A stretch of DNA of 64,000 bases from JACDAN01 sp963721345 (lineage in GTDB: Bacteria > Actinomycetota > Thermoleophilia > Gaiellales > Gaiellaceae): contig CAVRIT010000002.1 of the NCBI GenBank assembly GCA_963721345.1, positions 59,391 through 123,390 of the forward strand, given 5' to 3'. Below, piece by piece: positions 57,256-64,000 of the stretch. The position numbers and the translations under genes are program-made. The notes below the pieces were generated by a model, which saw only the letters and a list, made by a program, of their open reading frames with translations, did not search any database and had not been told where the DNA came from. Positions within the stretch are counted from its first letter, which is position 1. Every line of letters starts with the position of its first letter.

Positions 57256-59310
57256 ATGCCCGTAGTCGAGTCCGGAAAGATCCGCAACGTCGCCGTCGCC
57301 GGCCATCGTGGGACAGGGAAGACCTCGCTGGTCGAGGCGATGCTCTTCCAGGCAGGCGCGGTCAACCGGCTCGGCACGATCGAGGCCGGCTCGACGGTCA
57401 CCGACTGGGACGAGGACGAGCAGCGCCGCCAGATGACGATCTCCGCCTCGCTGGCCCACCTCGAGTGGCAGGGGCGCAAGATCAACCTGATCGACACGCC
57501 GGGCGAGCCGAGCTTCCAGGGCGAGGCGATCTCCTCGCTGCGGGTTGTCGAGGGGGCGCTGATCGTCGTCTCCGGCGTGATGGGCGTCGAGGTGCAGACG
57601 AGTCGCGTCTGGGCCCGGTCCGACGAGCTGGGGCTGGCGCGCGTATTTCTCGTGAACATGCTCGACCGCGAGCGCGCCGACTTCTTCCGCGTGCTCAACG
57701 CGTTGCAGACCACGCTCTCGCCACGGGCTGTCGCCATCCACCTGCCGATCGGCGTGGAGCACGAGCTGACCGGGGTCGTCGACCTCCTGCACATGAAGGC
57801 GTACACGAGCCCGGAGGGAGCCAAGGAGGGCGCCCCGGGCGAGATCCCCGCGGAGCTGGCAGACCAGGTCGCCGAGTACCGCGAGAAGCTGCTCGACTCC
57901 GTCGTCGAGACCGACGAGGGGCTGATGGAGCGCTACCTCGAGGGTCAGGAGCTCTCGGACGAGGAGGTCGCCCACGCGCTCAAGGACGCGGTCACGCGCG
58001 GCGAGATCTTCCCGGTCGCATGCGGCGTCGCGAGCAAGAACCTCGGTACGACGGCCGTCCTCGACCTGCTCGTCGAGGGCGTGCCCTCACCGGCCAAGAA
58101 GGACTTCGACGTCCACATCGACGGCGCGGGCTCCGCGGCCTTCGTCTTCAAGACCGTGGCGGATCCCTTCGCGGGCCGGATCAACGTCTTCCGTGTGATC
58201 GAGGGCACGGTCAGCTCCGACTCCATGCTCGTGAACACGCGCTCGCGCAACAAGGAACGCATCGGGCAGTTGATGACACTCCAAGGGAAAGACCACGATC
58301 AAACCGACGCGTTCGCGGCGGGCGACCTGGGTGCAGTCGCCAAGCTGAAGGACGTCCTCACGGGCGATCTGCTGCTGGACGCCGAGAAGGACGTCGAGCC
58401 GCCGACGATCGAGTTCCCCGAGCCCGTGATGAGCTTCGCGATCACGCCGAAGGCAAAGGGGGACGAGGAGAAGCTCGGCACCGCGCTGCGCCGGCTCTCG
58501 GAGGAGGACCCGACGCTCGTGATGCGCCGCGACCCACAGACGGGCGAGCAGCTCCTGTCGGGGCTCTCGCAGATGCACGTCGAGGTTGCGGTCGAGCGCG
58601 TCAAGCGCCGGTTCGGCGTCGACGTCGAGCTCCACCAGCCCAAGGTTCCCTACCTCGAGACGATCCGGAAGGAGTCCCGGGGGCACGGCCGCTACAAGAA
58701 GCAGACCGGCGGGCGCGGACAGTTCGGCGACTGCCACATCGTCCTGGAGCCGATCGAGGGGCACACCGGCTACGAATTCGTCGACAAGATCGTCGGCGGC
58801 GTGATCCCGCAGAGCTTCCGGCCCGCCGTCGACAAGGGAATCCAGGAGGCGATGCAGCACGGCGAGCTCGCCGGGGCGCCGGTCCAGGGCGTCCGCGTCC
58901 GGCTCGTCGACGGCTCGTACCACACGGTCGACTCCTCCGAGATGGCCTTCAAGATCGCCGGCTCGATGGCCTTCAAGTCGGCCTACGAGCAGGCCGACCC
59001 CGTGCTGCTCGAGCCGATCATGGAGGTGGACGTCACGGTCCCGGACGACACGGTCGGCTCGGTCAACGGCGATCTCAACTCGCGGCGGGGCCGGCTGATG
59101 GGGATGGAGCCGGTCGGCGCCGGGACGACGATGATCAAGGCCGAGGTGCCGATGGCGGAGATGCTCACCTACGGGCCATCGCTCACCTCGATGACGGGCG
59201 GCCGCGGCGACTACCACATGGCCTTCACGCGCTACGACGAGGTTCCCTCGCACGTGGCCCAGAAGGTCATGGCCGAGGCGCAGAAGGAGCACGAAGAGGT
59301 CAAAGCCTGA
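57256..59310 (+). CDS. EF-G-like GTPase paralogue with altered G motifs
   Basis: 684 residues with the five-domain EF-G layout. G1 is GHRGTGKTS (16-24). G3 is DTPGEPSF (80-87) where classical EF-G has DTPGHVDF, so the catalytic His is Glu84. G4 is NMLD (134-137) in place of NKMD, losing the Lys that helps fix guanine. Domains III-V are well kept (RKESRGHGRYKKQTGGRGQFGD in IV). It is thus a second EF-G-type factor, not the main one, perhaps for stress or ribosome recycling. A ribosome site (GAGGAGG) precedes the ATG. It is followed by a small basic protein. Confidence 0.88.
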   Translation: MPVVESGKIRNVAVAGHRGTGKTSLVEAMLFQAGAVNRLGTIEAGSTVTDWDEDEQRRQMTISASLAHLEWQGRKINLIDTPGEPSFQGEAISSLRVVEGALIVVSGVMGVEVQTSRVWARSDELGLARVFLVNMLDRERADFFRVLNALQTTLSPRAVAIHLPIGVEHELTGVVDLLHMKAYTSPEGAKEGAPGEIPAELADQVAEYREKLLDSVVETDEGLMERYLEGQELSDEEVAHALKDAVTRGEIFPVACGVASKNLGTTAVLDLLVEGVPSPAKKDFDVHIDGAGSAAFVFKTVADPFAGRINVFRVIEGTVSSDSMLVNTRSRNKERIGQLMTLQGKDHDQTDAFAAGDLGAVAKLKDVLTGDLLLDAEKDVEPPTIEFPEPVMSFAITPKAKGDEEKLGTALRRLSEEDPTLVMRRDPQTGEQLLSGLSQMHVEVAVERVKRRFGVDVELHQPKVPYLETIRKESRGHGRYKKQTGGRGQFGDCHIVLEPIEGHTGYEFVDKIVGGVIPQSFRPAVDKGIQEAMQHGELAGAPVQGVRVRLVDGSYHTVDSSEMAFKIAGSMAFKSAYEQADPVLLEPIMEVDVTVPDDTVGSVNGDLNSRRGRLMGMEPVGAGTTMIKAEVPMAEMLTYGPSLTSMTGGRGDYHMAFTRYDEVPSHVAQKVMAEAQKEHEEVKA

Positions 59311-59318
59311 AGCATCGG

Positions 59319-59492
59319 TTGACGCGGCGCGGCGCGCAGAAGCGCGCCGAGCGCGAGCGCCAGGTCGGGCTCGACCCGGACGACGCGGCCGCCCACTGGC
59401 TCGGGGAGAACGACCCGAAGCCCGAGCCGGCCGCGCCAAAGTCCGCGTCGAAGTCGAAGAACCTCCATCGCTGGAGGCGCGGCGCGACCTAG
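59319..59492 (+). CDS. Small basic protein of unknown function
   Basis: 57 residues from TTG 59319, eight bases after the EF-G paralogue. RRGAQKRAERERQVGLDPDD looks like an RNA- or ribosome-binding basic helix, followed by AAHWLGENDP and a Lys/Ser/Pro tail. No better start is visible. It overlaps the end of the convergent His-rich peptide gene by 4 bases. Its reality rests on composition and position only. Confidence 0.4.
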   Translation: MTRRGAQKRAERERQVGLDPDDAAAHWLGENDPKPEPAAPKSASKSKNLHRWRRGAT

Positions 59493-59683
59493 ACGGTCGC
59501 GGTCTCCGGCTGCAGGTCGCCGGCCTGCAGGCGCTTGATCAGATCCGAGACGTCCGCGAGCTCCTGCTCGAGGTCGCGCTGGTACTCCTCCAGCCGCTCG
59601 AGGACGCGCTCGCGGTCGTACCAGCCGCGGCCGAGGCCGTGAGGCCTGCGGAAGCCGCGATGCCGATGTCGTCGATGATGCAT
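59489..59683 (-). CDS. His/Arg-rich small protein with coiled-coil tail
   Basis: 64 residues from ATG 59683. The first 20 residues are almost only His, Arg and Gly (MHHRRHRHRGFRRPHG); the rest (VLERLEEYQRDLEQELADVSDLIKRL) is a coiled-coil-like helix. It resembles DUF5320-type small proteins found beside metal or redox regulators. It follows the PadR gene with only two bases between, under an excellent ribosome site. The His-rich start could bind metal or nucleic acid (inference). Confidence 0.7.
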   Translation of the reverse strand: MHHRRHRHRGFRRPHGLGRGWYDRERVLERLEEYQRDLEQELADVSDLIKRLQAGDLQPETATV

Positions 59684-59685
59684 GG

Positions 59686-59696
59686 TCACCTCCTTT
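59686..59696 (-). promoter_or_regulatory. Strong ribosome-binding site of the His-rich peptide gene
   Basis: Minus-strand AAAGGAGGTGA lies two bases before ATG 59683 and includes the padR stop codon, so translation of the two genes is coupled. Confidence 0.7.
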
Positions 59697-60072
59697 CTCC
59701 GTGTCTCGTCAGGAACGAGTCGATCCGCTGCTGCGCCTCCCCGAGCGCCGCCGCCCACCTGTCGAGCAGCACGCGTCCGTCGTCCGTCAGCTCGTAGACG
59801 CGCTTGCTGGGACCGGGGGCGTCGTCATCCCACTCGGAACGGACGATCCCCTCGCTCTCGAGCAGGCGCAGGAAGCGGTAGAGGTTGCCCATGTCGACGC
59901 GCTCGCCGTTCAGCTCCGGAAGCTGTTCGAGCAGCTCGTAGCCGTGGACGGGGCGCTCGCGCAGGAGCAGGAGGACGCTGGGCTCGGCGAAGCGCTCGAT
60001 CCGGGCGCGGACGGCGTACTCGCCGGGCCCGATCCGGCGGCGGACGCGAGAAGAACCGCGGTGCCGCCTCAT
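59686..60072 (-). CDS. PadR-family transcriptional regulator
   Basis: 128 residues from ATG 60072. AEPSVLLLLRERPVHGYELLEQLPEL is the PadR winged-helix opening, followed by VDMGNLYRFLRLLESEGIVRSEWD (recognition helix and wing) and GPSKRVYELTDDGRVLLDRW. The C-terminal helix (EAQQRIDSFLTRHGE) is short, as in the PadR-s2 class. Members are ligand-sensing repressors, usually of a neighbouring transporter or stress gene; here the only partner is the His-rich peptide. The palindrome at 60075-60085 may be its operator. Confidence 0.88.
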   Translation of the reverse strand: MRRHRGSSRVRRRIGPGEYAVRARIERFAEPSVLLLLRERPVHGYELLEQLPELNGERVDMGNLYRFLRLLESEGIVRSEWDDDAPGPSKRVYELTDDGRVLLDRWAAALGEAQQRIDSFLTRHGERR

Positions 60073-60074
60073 AG

Positions 60075-60085
60075 GTGTAAAACAC
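60075..60085. promoter_or_regulatory. Candidate PadR operator
   Basis: GTGT-AAA-ACAC is a perfect palindrome 2 bases before the padR start. A -10 box TATGCT (minus strand, 60105 to 60100) would place it just downstream of the start of transcription, a position suited to autorepression. Confidence 0.4.
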
Positions 60086-60099
60086 ACATGTACGGCACC

Positions 60100-60105
60100 A
60101 GCATA
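60100..60105 (-). promoter_or_regulatory. -10 box candidate of padR operon
   Basis: TATGCT on the minus strand, 27 bases before the ATG at 60072, leaving a short leader that contains the GTGT-AAA-ACAC palindrome. Confidence 0.35.
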
Positions 60106-60132
60106 CCGATGGGACTTCAGGCAACGCTGGGC

Positions 60133-60138
60133 TAACAT
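60133..60138 (+). promoter_or_regulatory. -10 box of zinc-ribbon protein gene (leaderless)
   Basis: TAACAT ends 8 bases before the ATG at 60147. Confidence 0.4.
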
Positions 60139-60146
60139 CGGCGGCG

Positions 60147-60758
60147 ATGCAGATCTCGAGCCAGGTCGTAGCCCGAACGTGCGCCATTTGCGATCGGAGC
60201 TTGCTCACTGGCGAGCGCGCCACGCGCTACGCGCCGCAGGAGGGGGAGTTCGTCGACGTCTGCCCTCTGTGCCAGGAGATCGCCGTGGAGTACGGCTGGG
60301 TGAAGGAGGGGACCCCGACGACGCCGACCGTCCCGGCCCAGCGGCGCAAGCGCGGGAGCTGGCTCTCGCAGATCTTCGCCCCGGTGCGCTCGGCGACCGA
60401 GGAGACCGTGGCCTCCGAGCCGATCCTCCGCCGCCTGAGCGAGCCCGAGCTCGCGATGGTCGAGGCGGCCGACATCTTCAACGCGTCCGACTACCGGCGG
60501 ACGATCGGCGGCGTCGCGAAGAGTCTCGGCGAGCCGCGCGCGAGCATCCTGCAGCTGTCGGGCGTGAACCAGGAGCTCGTGATCACGATCGCCTGGGACA
60601 TCACGTGGTACCAGTACCGGGTCTCGTCCGAGTCGGCGCAGCCCGTGCGGCTCGAGGCGCGTGGCCACGAGCTCGGCGACCTCGAGGCGATGTTCCAGCA
60701 CTGGAACGCGCGCATCGACACCGACGGCCGGGTCGTCCCCGACATAGCCCGCCTCTAG
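60147..60758 (+). CDS. Zinc-ribbon protein of unknown function
   Basis: 203 residues. The N-terminus has a zinc ribbon (CAICD about residue 12-16, and CPLCQ about 39-43). A basic linker (RRKRGSWLSQ) leads to a C-terminal alpha/beta domain (EAADIFNASDYRRTIGGVAKSLGEPR, then QELVITIAWDITWYQYRV). I do not recognise the family, although this arrangement looks conserved. It could be an RNA- or DNA-binding regulator. Confidence 0.6.
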   Translation: MQISSQVVARTCAICDRSLLTGERATRYAPQEGEFVDVCPLCQEIAVEYGWVKEGTPTTPTVPAQRRKRGSWLSQIFAPVRSATEETVASEPILRRLSEPELAMVEAADIFNASDYRRTIGGVAKSLGEPRASILQLSGVNQELVITIAWDITWYQYRVSSESAQPVRLEARGHELGDLEAMFQHWNARIDTDGRVVPDIARL

Positions 60759-60798
60759 CGCTCTCCGGTCACGTCCCTACACTGAGGCGAAGAGGACG

Positions 60799-61128
60799 AT
60801 GATCTATTGCGTCATCCCGCCAGAGCTCGAGGACGAGCTCTTCGAGAAGCTCACCGAGTACTACAAGGACAACCCGAACGTCACGGTGATCGTCGACCGG
60901 CGGACCGGGCCGGAGCGGCGGACAGGGAAGAAGGCGGGCGGCAAGCGCGAGACGCGCGACCGCCGTCGCCCCAGAGCCCCGGGCACCTTTCTCCCGACGG
61001 AGCCTGAACAAGGCGCCGACGTAAAACCGCTGACCTGGCAACTGCGTAATTCCGGTCACATGGCTGGGCGCCGCGCGCGGGGCGGCGTACCAACGCCGCG
61101 CGGCGCCCGCCCCCTAGACTCCGGCTCG
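60799..61128 (+). CDS. Small conserved protein, in frame with aldehyde dehydrogenase, stop codon missing
   Basis: The first ~72 residues from ATG 60799 (YCVIPPELEDELFEKLTEYY, then NVTVIVDRRTGPERRTG and RDRRRPRAPGTF) look like a stand-alone actinobacterial small protein rather than part of an aldehyde dehydrogenase. No in-frame stop appears before the dehydrogenase start at 61129; the intervening ~38 residues are low-quality coding sequence. A stop one base out of frame (TAA at 61022) suggests a single-base error or a recent loss of the stop. Real fusion is the alternative. Confidence 0.45.
61115..61120 (+). promoter_or_regulatory. -10 box of aldehyde dehydrogenase gene (leaderless)
   Basis: TAGACT ends 8 bases before ATG 61129, evidence that the dehydrogenase has its own start. 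Confidence 0.48.
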
Positions 61129-62628
61129 ATGGCGCTCCTGGGCACGAAGACCTTCCAGAACTACATCGCCGGCGAGTGGTGCGACGCGGCGTCCGGCGAG
61201 ACGTTCGAGTCGACGAGCCCGGCCAACGGCGACACGATCGGCATCTTCCCGCGCTCCGGCGCGGCGGACGTCGAGCGTGCCGTCGCCGCTGCCAAGGCCG
61301 CGTTCGAGGAGTGGCGGCTGGTGCCCGCTCCGAGGCGTGGCGAGCTCCTCTTCCGCTTCGGCCAGCTGCTGACCGAGCAGAAGGAGGAGCTCTCGCAGCT
61401 GATGGCGCGCGAGATGGGAAAGGTGCTGGCCGAGGCGCGCGGCGACGTCCAGGAAGCGATCGACATGGCGTACTACATGGGCGGCGAGGGGCGGCGGCTC
61501 TTCGGCCAGACGACGCCGTCGGAGCTGCCCGACAAGTTCCAGATGTCGGTCCGGATGCCGATCGGGATCGTCGGGGTGATCACGCCCTGGAACTTCCCGA
61601 TCGCGATCCCGTCGTGGAAGACGCTGCCGGCGCTCGTCGCGGGAAACACGATCGTCTTCAAGCCGGCGACCGACACGCCGACCCTCGGCCAGCGCTACGT
61701 CGAGCTGCTCGTCGAAGCCGGACTGCCGCCGGGCGTCCTCAACGTCGTCCACGGCGGCGGGGGAGAGGTTGGCAACGCGCTCGTCCGCCACCCCGACGTC
61801 CGGGTGATCTCGCTCACCGGCTCGCGCGAGACCGGCGTCGAGGTGCTGAAGGCGGCGGCGGAGGGGCTGAAGCACGTTCACCTCGAGCTCGGCGGCAAGA
61901 ACGCAATCATCGTGCTGGACGACGCGGACCTCGACCTCGCCGTCGAGGGGATCGTCTGGTCGGCGTTCGGCACCTCCGGCCAGCGGTGCACTGCCGCGAG
62001 CCGCGTGATCGTCCAGCGAGGCGTCTATGAGGAGCTCCAGCGCAAGCTGGTCACGGCCGCCGAGCAGCTGCGGCTCGGTGCCGGCTGGGAGGACGACACC
62101 GATGTCGGTCCCGTGATCAACCGGCGCGCGCTCGAGAAGATCCACTCGTACACCGAGATCGGAAAGGACGAGGGCGCGAAGCTCCTCACCGGCGGGGAGA
62201 TCGCATCGGGGAACGGCCTCGGCGACGGCTTCTTCTACCGCCCGACGATCTTCGGCGACGTCGAGCCCGGGATGCGAATCGCGCAGGAGGAGATCTTCGG
62301 CCCGACGACCGCGCTCATCCCCGTCGACTCGTTCGACGACGCCGTCAAGGCGGCGAACGGGGTCAAGTACGGGCTCTCGTCCTCGATCTTCACGCGCGAC
62401 GTGAACAAGGCGTTCCGCGCGATGCGCGACCTCGACACGGGAATCACGTACATCAACGCGGGAACGATCGGCGCCGAGGTGCACCTGCCCTTCGGCGGCA
62501 CGAAGGACACGGGCAACGGCCACCGCGAGGCCGGCCAGGCCGCCCTGGATGTCTTCACGGAGTGGAAATCGATCTACGTCGACTACTCCGGGCGCCTCCA
62601 GAAGGCACAGATCGACACCGCCGAGTAG
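61129..62628 (+). CDS. NAD(P)-dependent aldehyde dehydrogenase
   Basis: 499 residues from ATG 61129 (LLGTKTFQNYIAGEWCDA). VITPWNFPIAIPSWK, the NAD-binding LTGSRETGVEVLKAA, the catalytic Glu in HLELGGKNA, and the catalytic Cys in GTSGQRCTAASR are all present, as is the NPFGGTK-like LPFGGTKDTGNG. The C-terminal region resembles piperidine-6-carboxylate/alpha-aminoadipic semialdehyde (ALDH7) or succinate-semialdehyde type enzymes. A GST gene follows one base after the stop. Confidence 0.9.
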   Translation: MALLGTKTFQNYIAGEWCDAASGETFESTSPANGDTIGIFPRSGAADVERAVAAAKAAFEEWRLVPAPRRGELLFRFGQLLTEQKEELSQLMAREMGKVLAEARGDVQEAIDMAYYMGGEGRRLFGQTTPSELPDKFQMSVRMPIGIVGVITPWNFPIAIPSWKTLPALVAGNTIVFKPATDTPTLGQRYVELLVEAGLPPGVLNVVHGGGGEVGNALVRHPDVRVISLTGSRETGVEVLKAAAEGLKHVHLELGGKNAIIVLDDADLDLAVEGIVWSAFGTSGQRCTAASRVIVQRGVYEELQRKLVTAAEQLRLGAGWEDDTDVGPVINRRALEKIHSYTEIGKDEGAKLLTGGEIASGNGLGDGFFYRPTIFGDVEPGMRIAQEEIFGPTTALIPVDSFDDAVKAANGVKYGLSSSIFTRDVNKAFRAMRDLDTGITYINAGTIGAEVHLPFGGTKDTGNGHREAGQAALDVFTEWKSIYVDYSGRLQKAQIDTAE

Positions 62629-63240
62629 GTGCAGGTCTACCGCATCCCGTTCTCGACGAACGTCGAGCGGGTCGCGCTGGCCGCGGGCCACAAAGGGATC
62701 GACATCGAATGGATCGACGTCGATCCGGACGACCGTCGCGAGGTCGAGCGAGTCAGTGGCCAGACGCTCGTTCCCGTTCTCGTGGATGGGGAGCGGGTCG
62801 TCGTGGACTCGACCGAGATCCTGCGCTACCTGGAGGAGCTCAAGCCGGACCCGCCGCTGTTTCCCGCCGATGGATCCCGCCGCGCCGAGCTCGACGTCTT
62901 CCTCGACTGGTTCAACCGGGTCTGGAAGCGCCCGCCGAACGAGATCGACGCCGAGCGGGCGAAGGAGGACCCGGATGCGGAGCGCGTGCGCGTACTGGGC
63001 GATGAGATCACGGGCGCGCTTGATCTATTCGAGTCTCTGCTCGACGGCCGCGACTACCTCTTCGGGGAGTTCTCCGCGGCGGACTGCGCCGCCTTTCCGT
63101 TCCTCAAGTACGCGCTGCTCTACGACGAGGCCGACACGGAGCCGTTCCACCTGATCCTGCGCGAGTTCCAGCCGTTGGGCGGGGACCATCCACGGCTCGA
63201 AGCCTGGATCCGGCGAGTCGACGAGCGGCCGCGAGCCTAG
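62629..63240 (+). CDS. Glutathione S-transferase-like protein
   Basis: 203 residues from GTG 62629. The thioredoxin-like N-terminal half has QVYRIPFSTNVERVALAAGHKG, LVPVLVDGERVVVDSTEILRYLEE (the VP and DSTEI segments), and the C-terminal half is all helical (YLFGEFSAADCAAFPFLKY). The Ser in FSTNVERV matches the usual active residue. As most actinobacteria lack glutathione, the thiol partner is uncertain. It follows the dehydrogenase directly and is probably co-expressed. Confidence 0.85.
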   Translation: MQVYRIPFSTNVERVALAAGHKGIDIEWIDVDPDDRREVERVSGQTLVPVLVDGERVVVDSTEILRYLEELKPDPPLFPADGSRRAELDVFLDWFNRVWKRPPNEIDAERAKEDPDAERVRVLGDEITGALDLFESLLDGRDYLFGEFSAADCAAFPFLKYALLYDEADTEPFHLILREFQPLGGDHPRLEAWIRRVDERPRA

Positions 63241-63260
63241 GTGTAGGCGAGAATGGCCAC

Positions 63261-63569
63261 GTGAATCGGAAGCTGGTCGTGTTCGTCCCGCGCGAGGCGC
63301 TCGACAAGGTGCGCTCGGCGCTGTTCGAAGCCGGTGCCGGGCGGATCGGCAAGTACACGCATTGCTCCTGGTACGCGGCGGGGACCGGGACGTTCCTTCC
63401 CGACGAGGGCGCCGCTCCGACGATCGGCCAGCCCGGCCGGGAGCAGCGGGTCTCCGAGCTGCGGCTCGAGACGGTCTTTCCGGAGGAGCTTCAGGAGCAG
63501 GTGGTAGCGGCGTTGCGCGACGCGCATCCCTACGAAGAGCCCGCGTTCGACGTCTACGCGTTGCTTTGA
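63261..63569 (+). CDS. YqfO/NIF3 C-terminal-like (CutA-fold) protein
   Basis: 102 residues from GTG 63261. KLVVFVPREALDKVRSALFEAGAGRIG, TGTFLPDEGA and AAPTIGQPG, and the closing AHPYEEPAFDVY are the hallmarks of the domain inserted in NIF3/YqfO proteins, here as a separate protein. It has no known activity. The stop overlaps the RNase HI start as TTGA. Confidence 0.85.
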   Translation: MNRKLVVFVPREALDKVRSALFEAGAGRIGKYTHCSWYAAGTGTFLPDEGAAPTIGQPGREQRVSELRLETVFPEELQEQVVAALRDAHPYEEPAFDVYALL

Positions 63570-63970
63570 AGGCCCGGTTGTCGACCGACGGCGGGGCGCG
63601 AGGCAACCCCGGGCCGGCCGCGTACGGCTACGTCCTCGAGACGGAAGACGGCACCGTACTCGCCGCGCACGGCGAGGCGATCGGCACGGCGACGAACAAC
63701 GTCGCGGAGTACCGCGCACTGGTGGCGGGCCTGGAGAAGGCGCTCGAGCTTCACGTGGACGAGGTCGAAGTGGTCTCCGACTCCGAGCTGCTCGTGAAGC
63801 AGATGCGCGGTGAGTACCGGGTGAAGAACGAGGCGCTGCGGGAGCTGAACGAGGAGGCGGCATCGCTCGCCCGCCGGCTCGGCGCAGTTCGCTACACGGC
63901 CGTCCGGCGGGAGCACAACGAGCTGGCGGACCAGCTCGTCAACGAGGCCTTGGACGCCCAGGAGGCCTGA
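63566..63970 (+). CDS. Ribonuclease HI family protein
   Basis: 134 residues from TTG 63566, which overlaps the preceding stop. STDGGARGNPGPAAYGYVLE holds the first catalytic Asp; the Glu is in NNVAEYRALVAGLE and the second Asp in VVSDSELLVKQM. The last Asp (NELADQLVNEA) closes the site. It removes RNA from RNA:DNA hybrids. Short RNase HI without extra domains is common in actinobacteria, where it may be fused or separate. Confidence 0.88.
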   Translation: MKARLSTDGGARGNPGPAAYGYVLETEDGTVLAAHGEAIGTATNNVAEYRALVAGLEKALELHVDEVEVVSDSELLVKQMRGEYRVKNEALRELNEEAASLARRLGAVRYTAVRREHNELADQLVNEALDAQEA

Positions 63971-63981
63971 AAACCCGCGGC

Positions 63982-63987
63982 TATACT
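63982..63987 (+). promoter_or_regulatory. -10 box for a gene beyond the window end
   Basis: TATACT is the closest match to the consensus in the window. A GTG at 63997 lies 9 bases after it, so a leaderless gene probably starts at the edge. Confidence 0.4.
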
Positions 63988-64000
63988 GAGCCGTCTGTGC

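Noticed and set aside
1..64000. Mobile elements, prophage, CRISPR-Cas, rRNA or replication origin
   Set aside because: I found no transposase, integrase, terminal repeats, cas genes or rRNA. ParA here is tied to ftsZ and lacks parB and parS-like sites that would mark an origin region.

Overview
The window is 64 kb of very GC-rich, gene-dense bacterial DNA. The housekeeping sigma factor, WhiG/FliA-type sigma factor, Soj-like ParA, acyl-CoA metabolism genes, Lhr/Nei2 pair, orphan LigD-type polymerase and many GTG/TTG starts point to Actinomycetota. The class Thermoleophilia (Gaiellales/Solirubrobacterales) is my best guess; it is inferred from gene content, not from a marker tree. I see no insertion sequence, prophage, CRISPR array, rRNA or plasmid origin. 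One tRNA (Trp, CCA) is present. No non-coding stretch exceeds 300 bases.

Layout. 0-7.6 kb: end of a membrane protein, two tandem secreted cupredoxins, a leftward operon of rhodanese-MoeB, JAMM protease and a frameshifted FAD oxidase, then a TPR protein, the principal sigma factor, a secreted protein and an M20 peptidase. 7.6-13.2 kb: amidohydrolase, VOC protein, FAD-Rieske oxidoreductase, acyl-CoA dehydrogenase and a LigD-type polymerase. 13.2-22.4 kb: a secreted protein, then a genome-maintenance stretch (tandem Nudix protein, HhH-GPD protein, Lhr helicase, Nei2-type glycosylase) with a methyltransferase and a Lys-rich secreted protein. 22.4-26.3 kb: two unrecognised proteins, then an overlapping parA-ftsZ pair in which FtsZ carries about 125 extra N-terminal residues. 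26.4-33 kb: gamma-glutamyltransferase, GNAT, HisC, MFS, MeaB and threonine dehydratase. 33-43.8 kb: persulfide dioxygenase/rhodanese, acyl-CoA dehydrogenase, leucyl aminopeptidase, a GGDEF-EAL protein, an Fsr-like MFS protein, SCP2 and DUF2269-like proteins, agmatinase and a PLP decarboxylase. 43.9-53.6 kb: an MFS protein fused to a cyclic-nucleotide-binding domain, biotin carboxylase/biotin carrier, MFS, enoyl-CoA hydratase, DapA-like aldolase, FAD oxidase and acyl-CoA carboxyltransferase. 53.7-64 kb: small secreted and enzyme-like proteins, tRNA-Trp, a second sigma factor, an EF-G paralogue with altered G motifs, a PadR regulator with a His-rich peptide, aldehyde dehydrogenase, GST, a NIF3-C-terminal-like protein and RNase HI.

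How genes fit together. The two acyl-CoA dehydrogenases, biotin carboxylase/carrier, carboxyltransferase (methylcrotonyl-CoA type) and enoyl-CoA hydratase could form most of a branched-chain acyl-CoA (leucine-type) breakdown route, scattered over 40 kb; MeaB suggests a B12-dependent mutase elsewhere. Lhr, Nei2, HhH-GPD, Nudix and the polymerase make a DNA repair neighbourhood.

Two window-wide patterns stand out. First, about 25 genes have a TANNNT hexamer (commonest form TAGGCT) ending 6-10 bases before the start codon, which predicts widespread leaderless mRNAs; some divergent pairs share overlapping -10 boxes. Second, five otherwise well-conserved enzymes each carry a single-base frame break (four with one extra base, one with one missing base in a C6 run). 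This looks more like residual sequencing or assembly error than gene decay.
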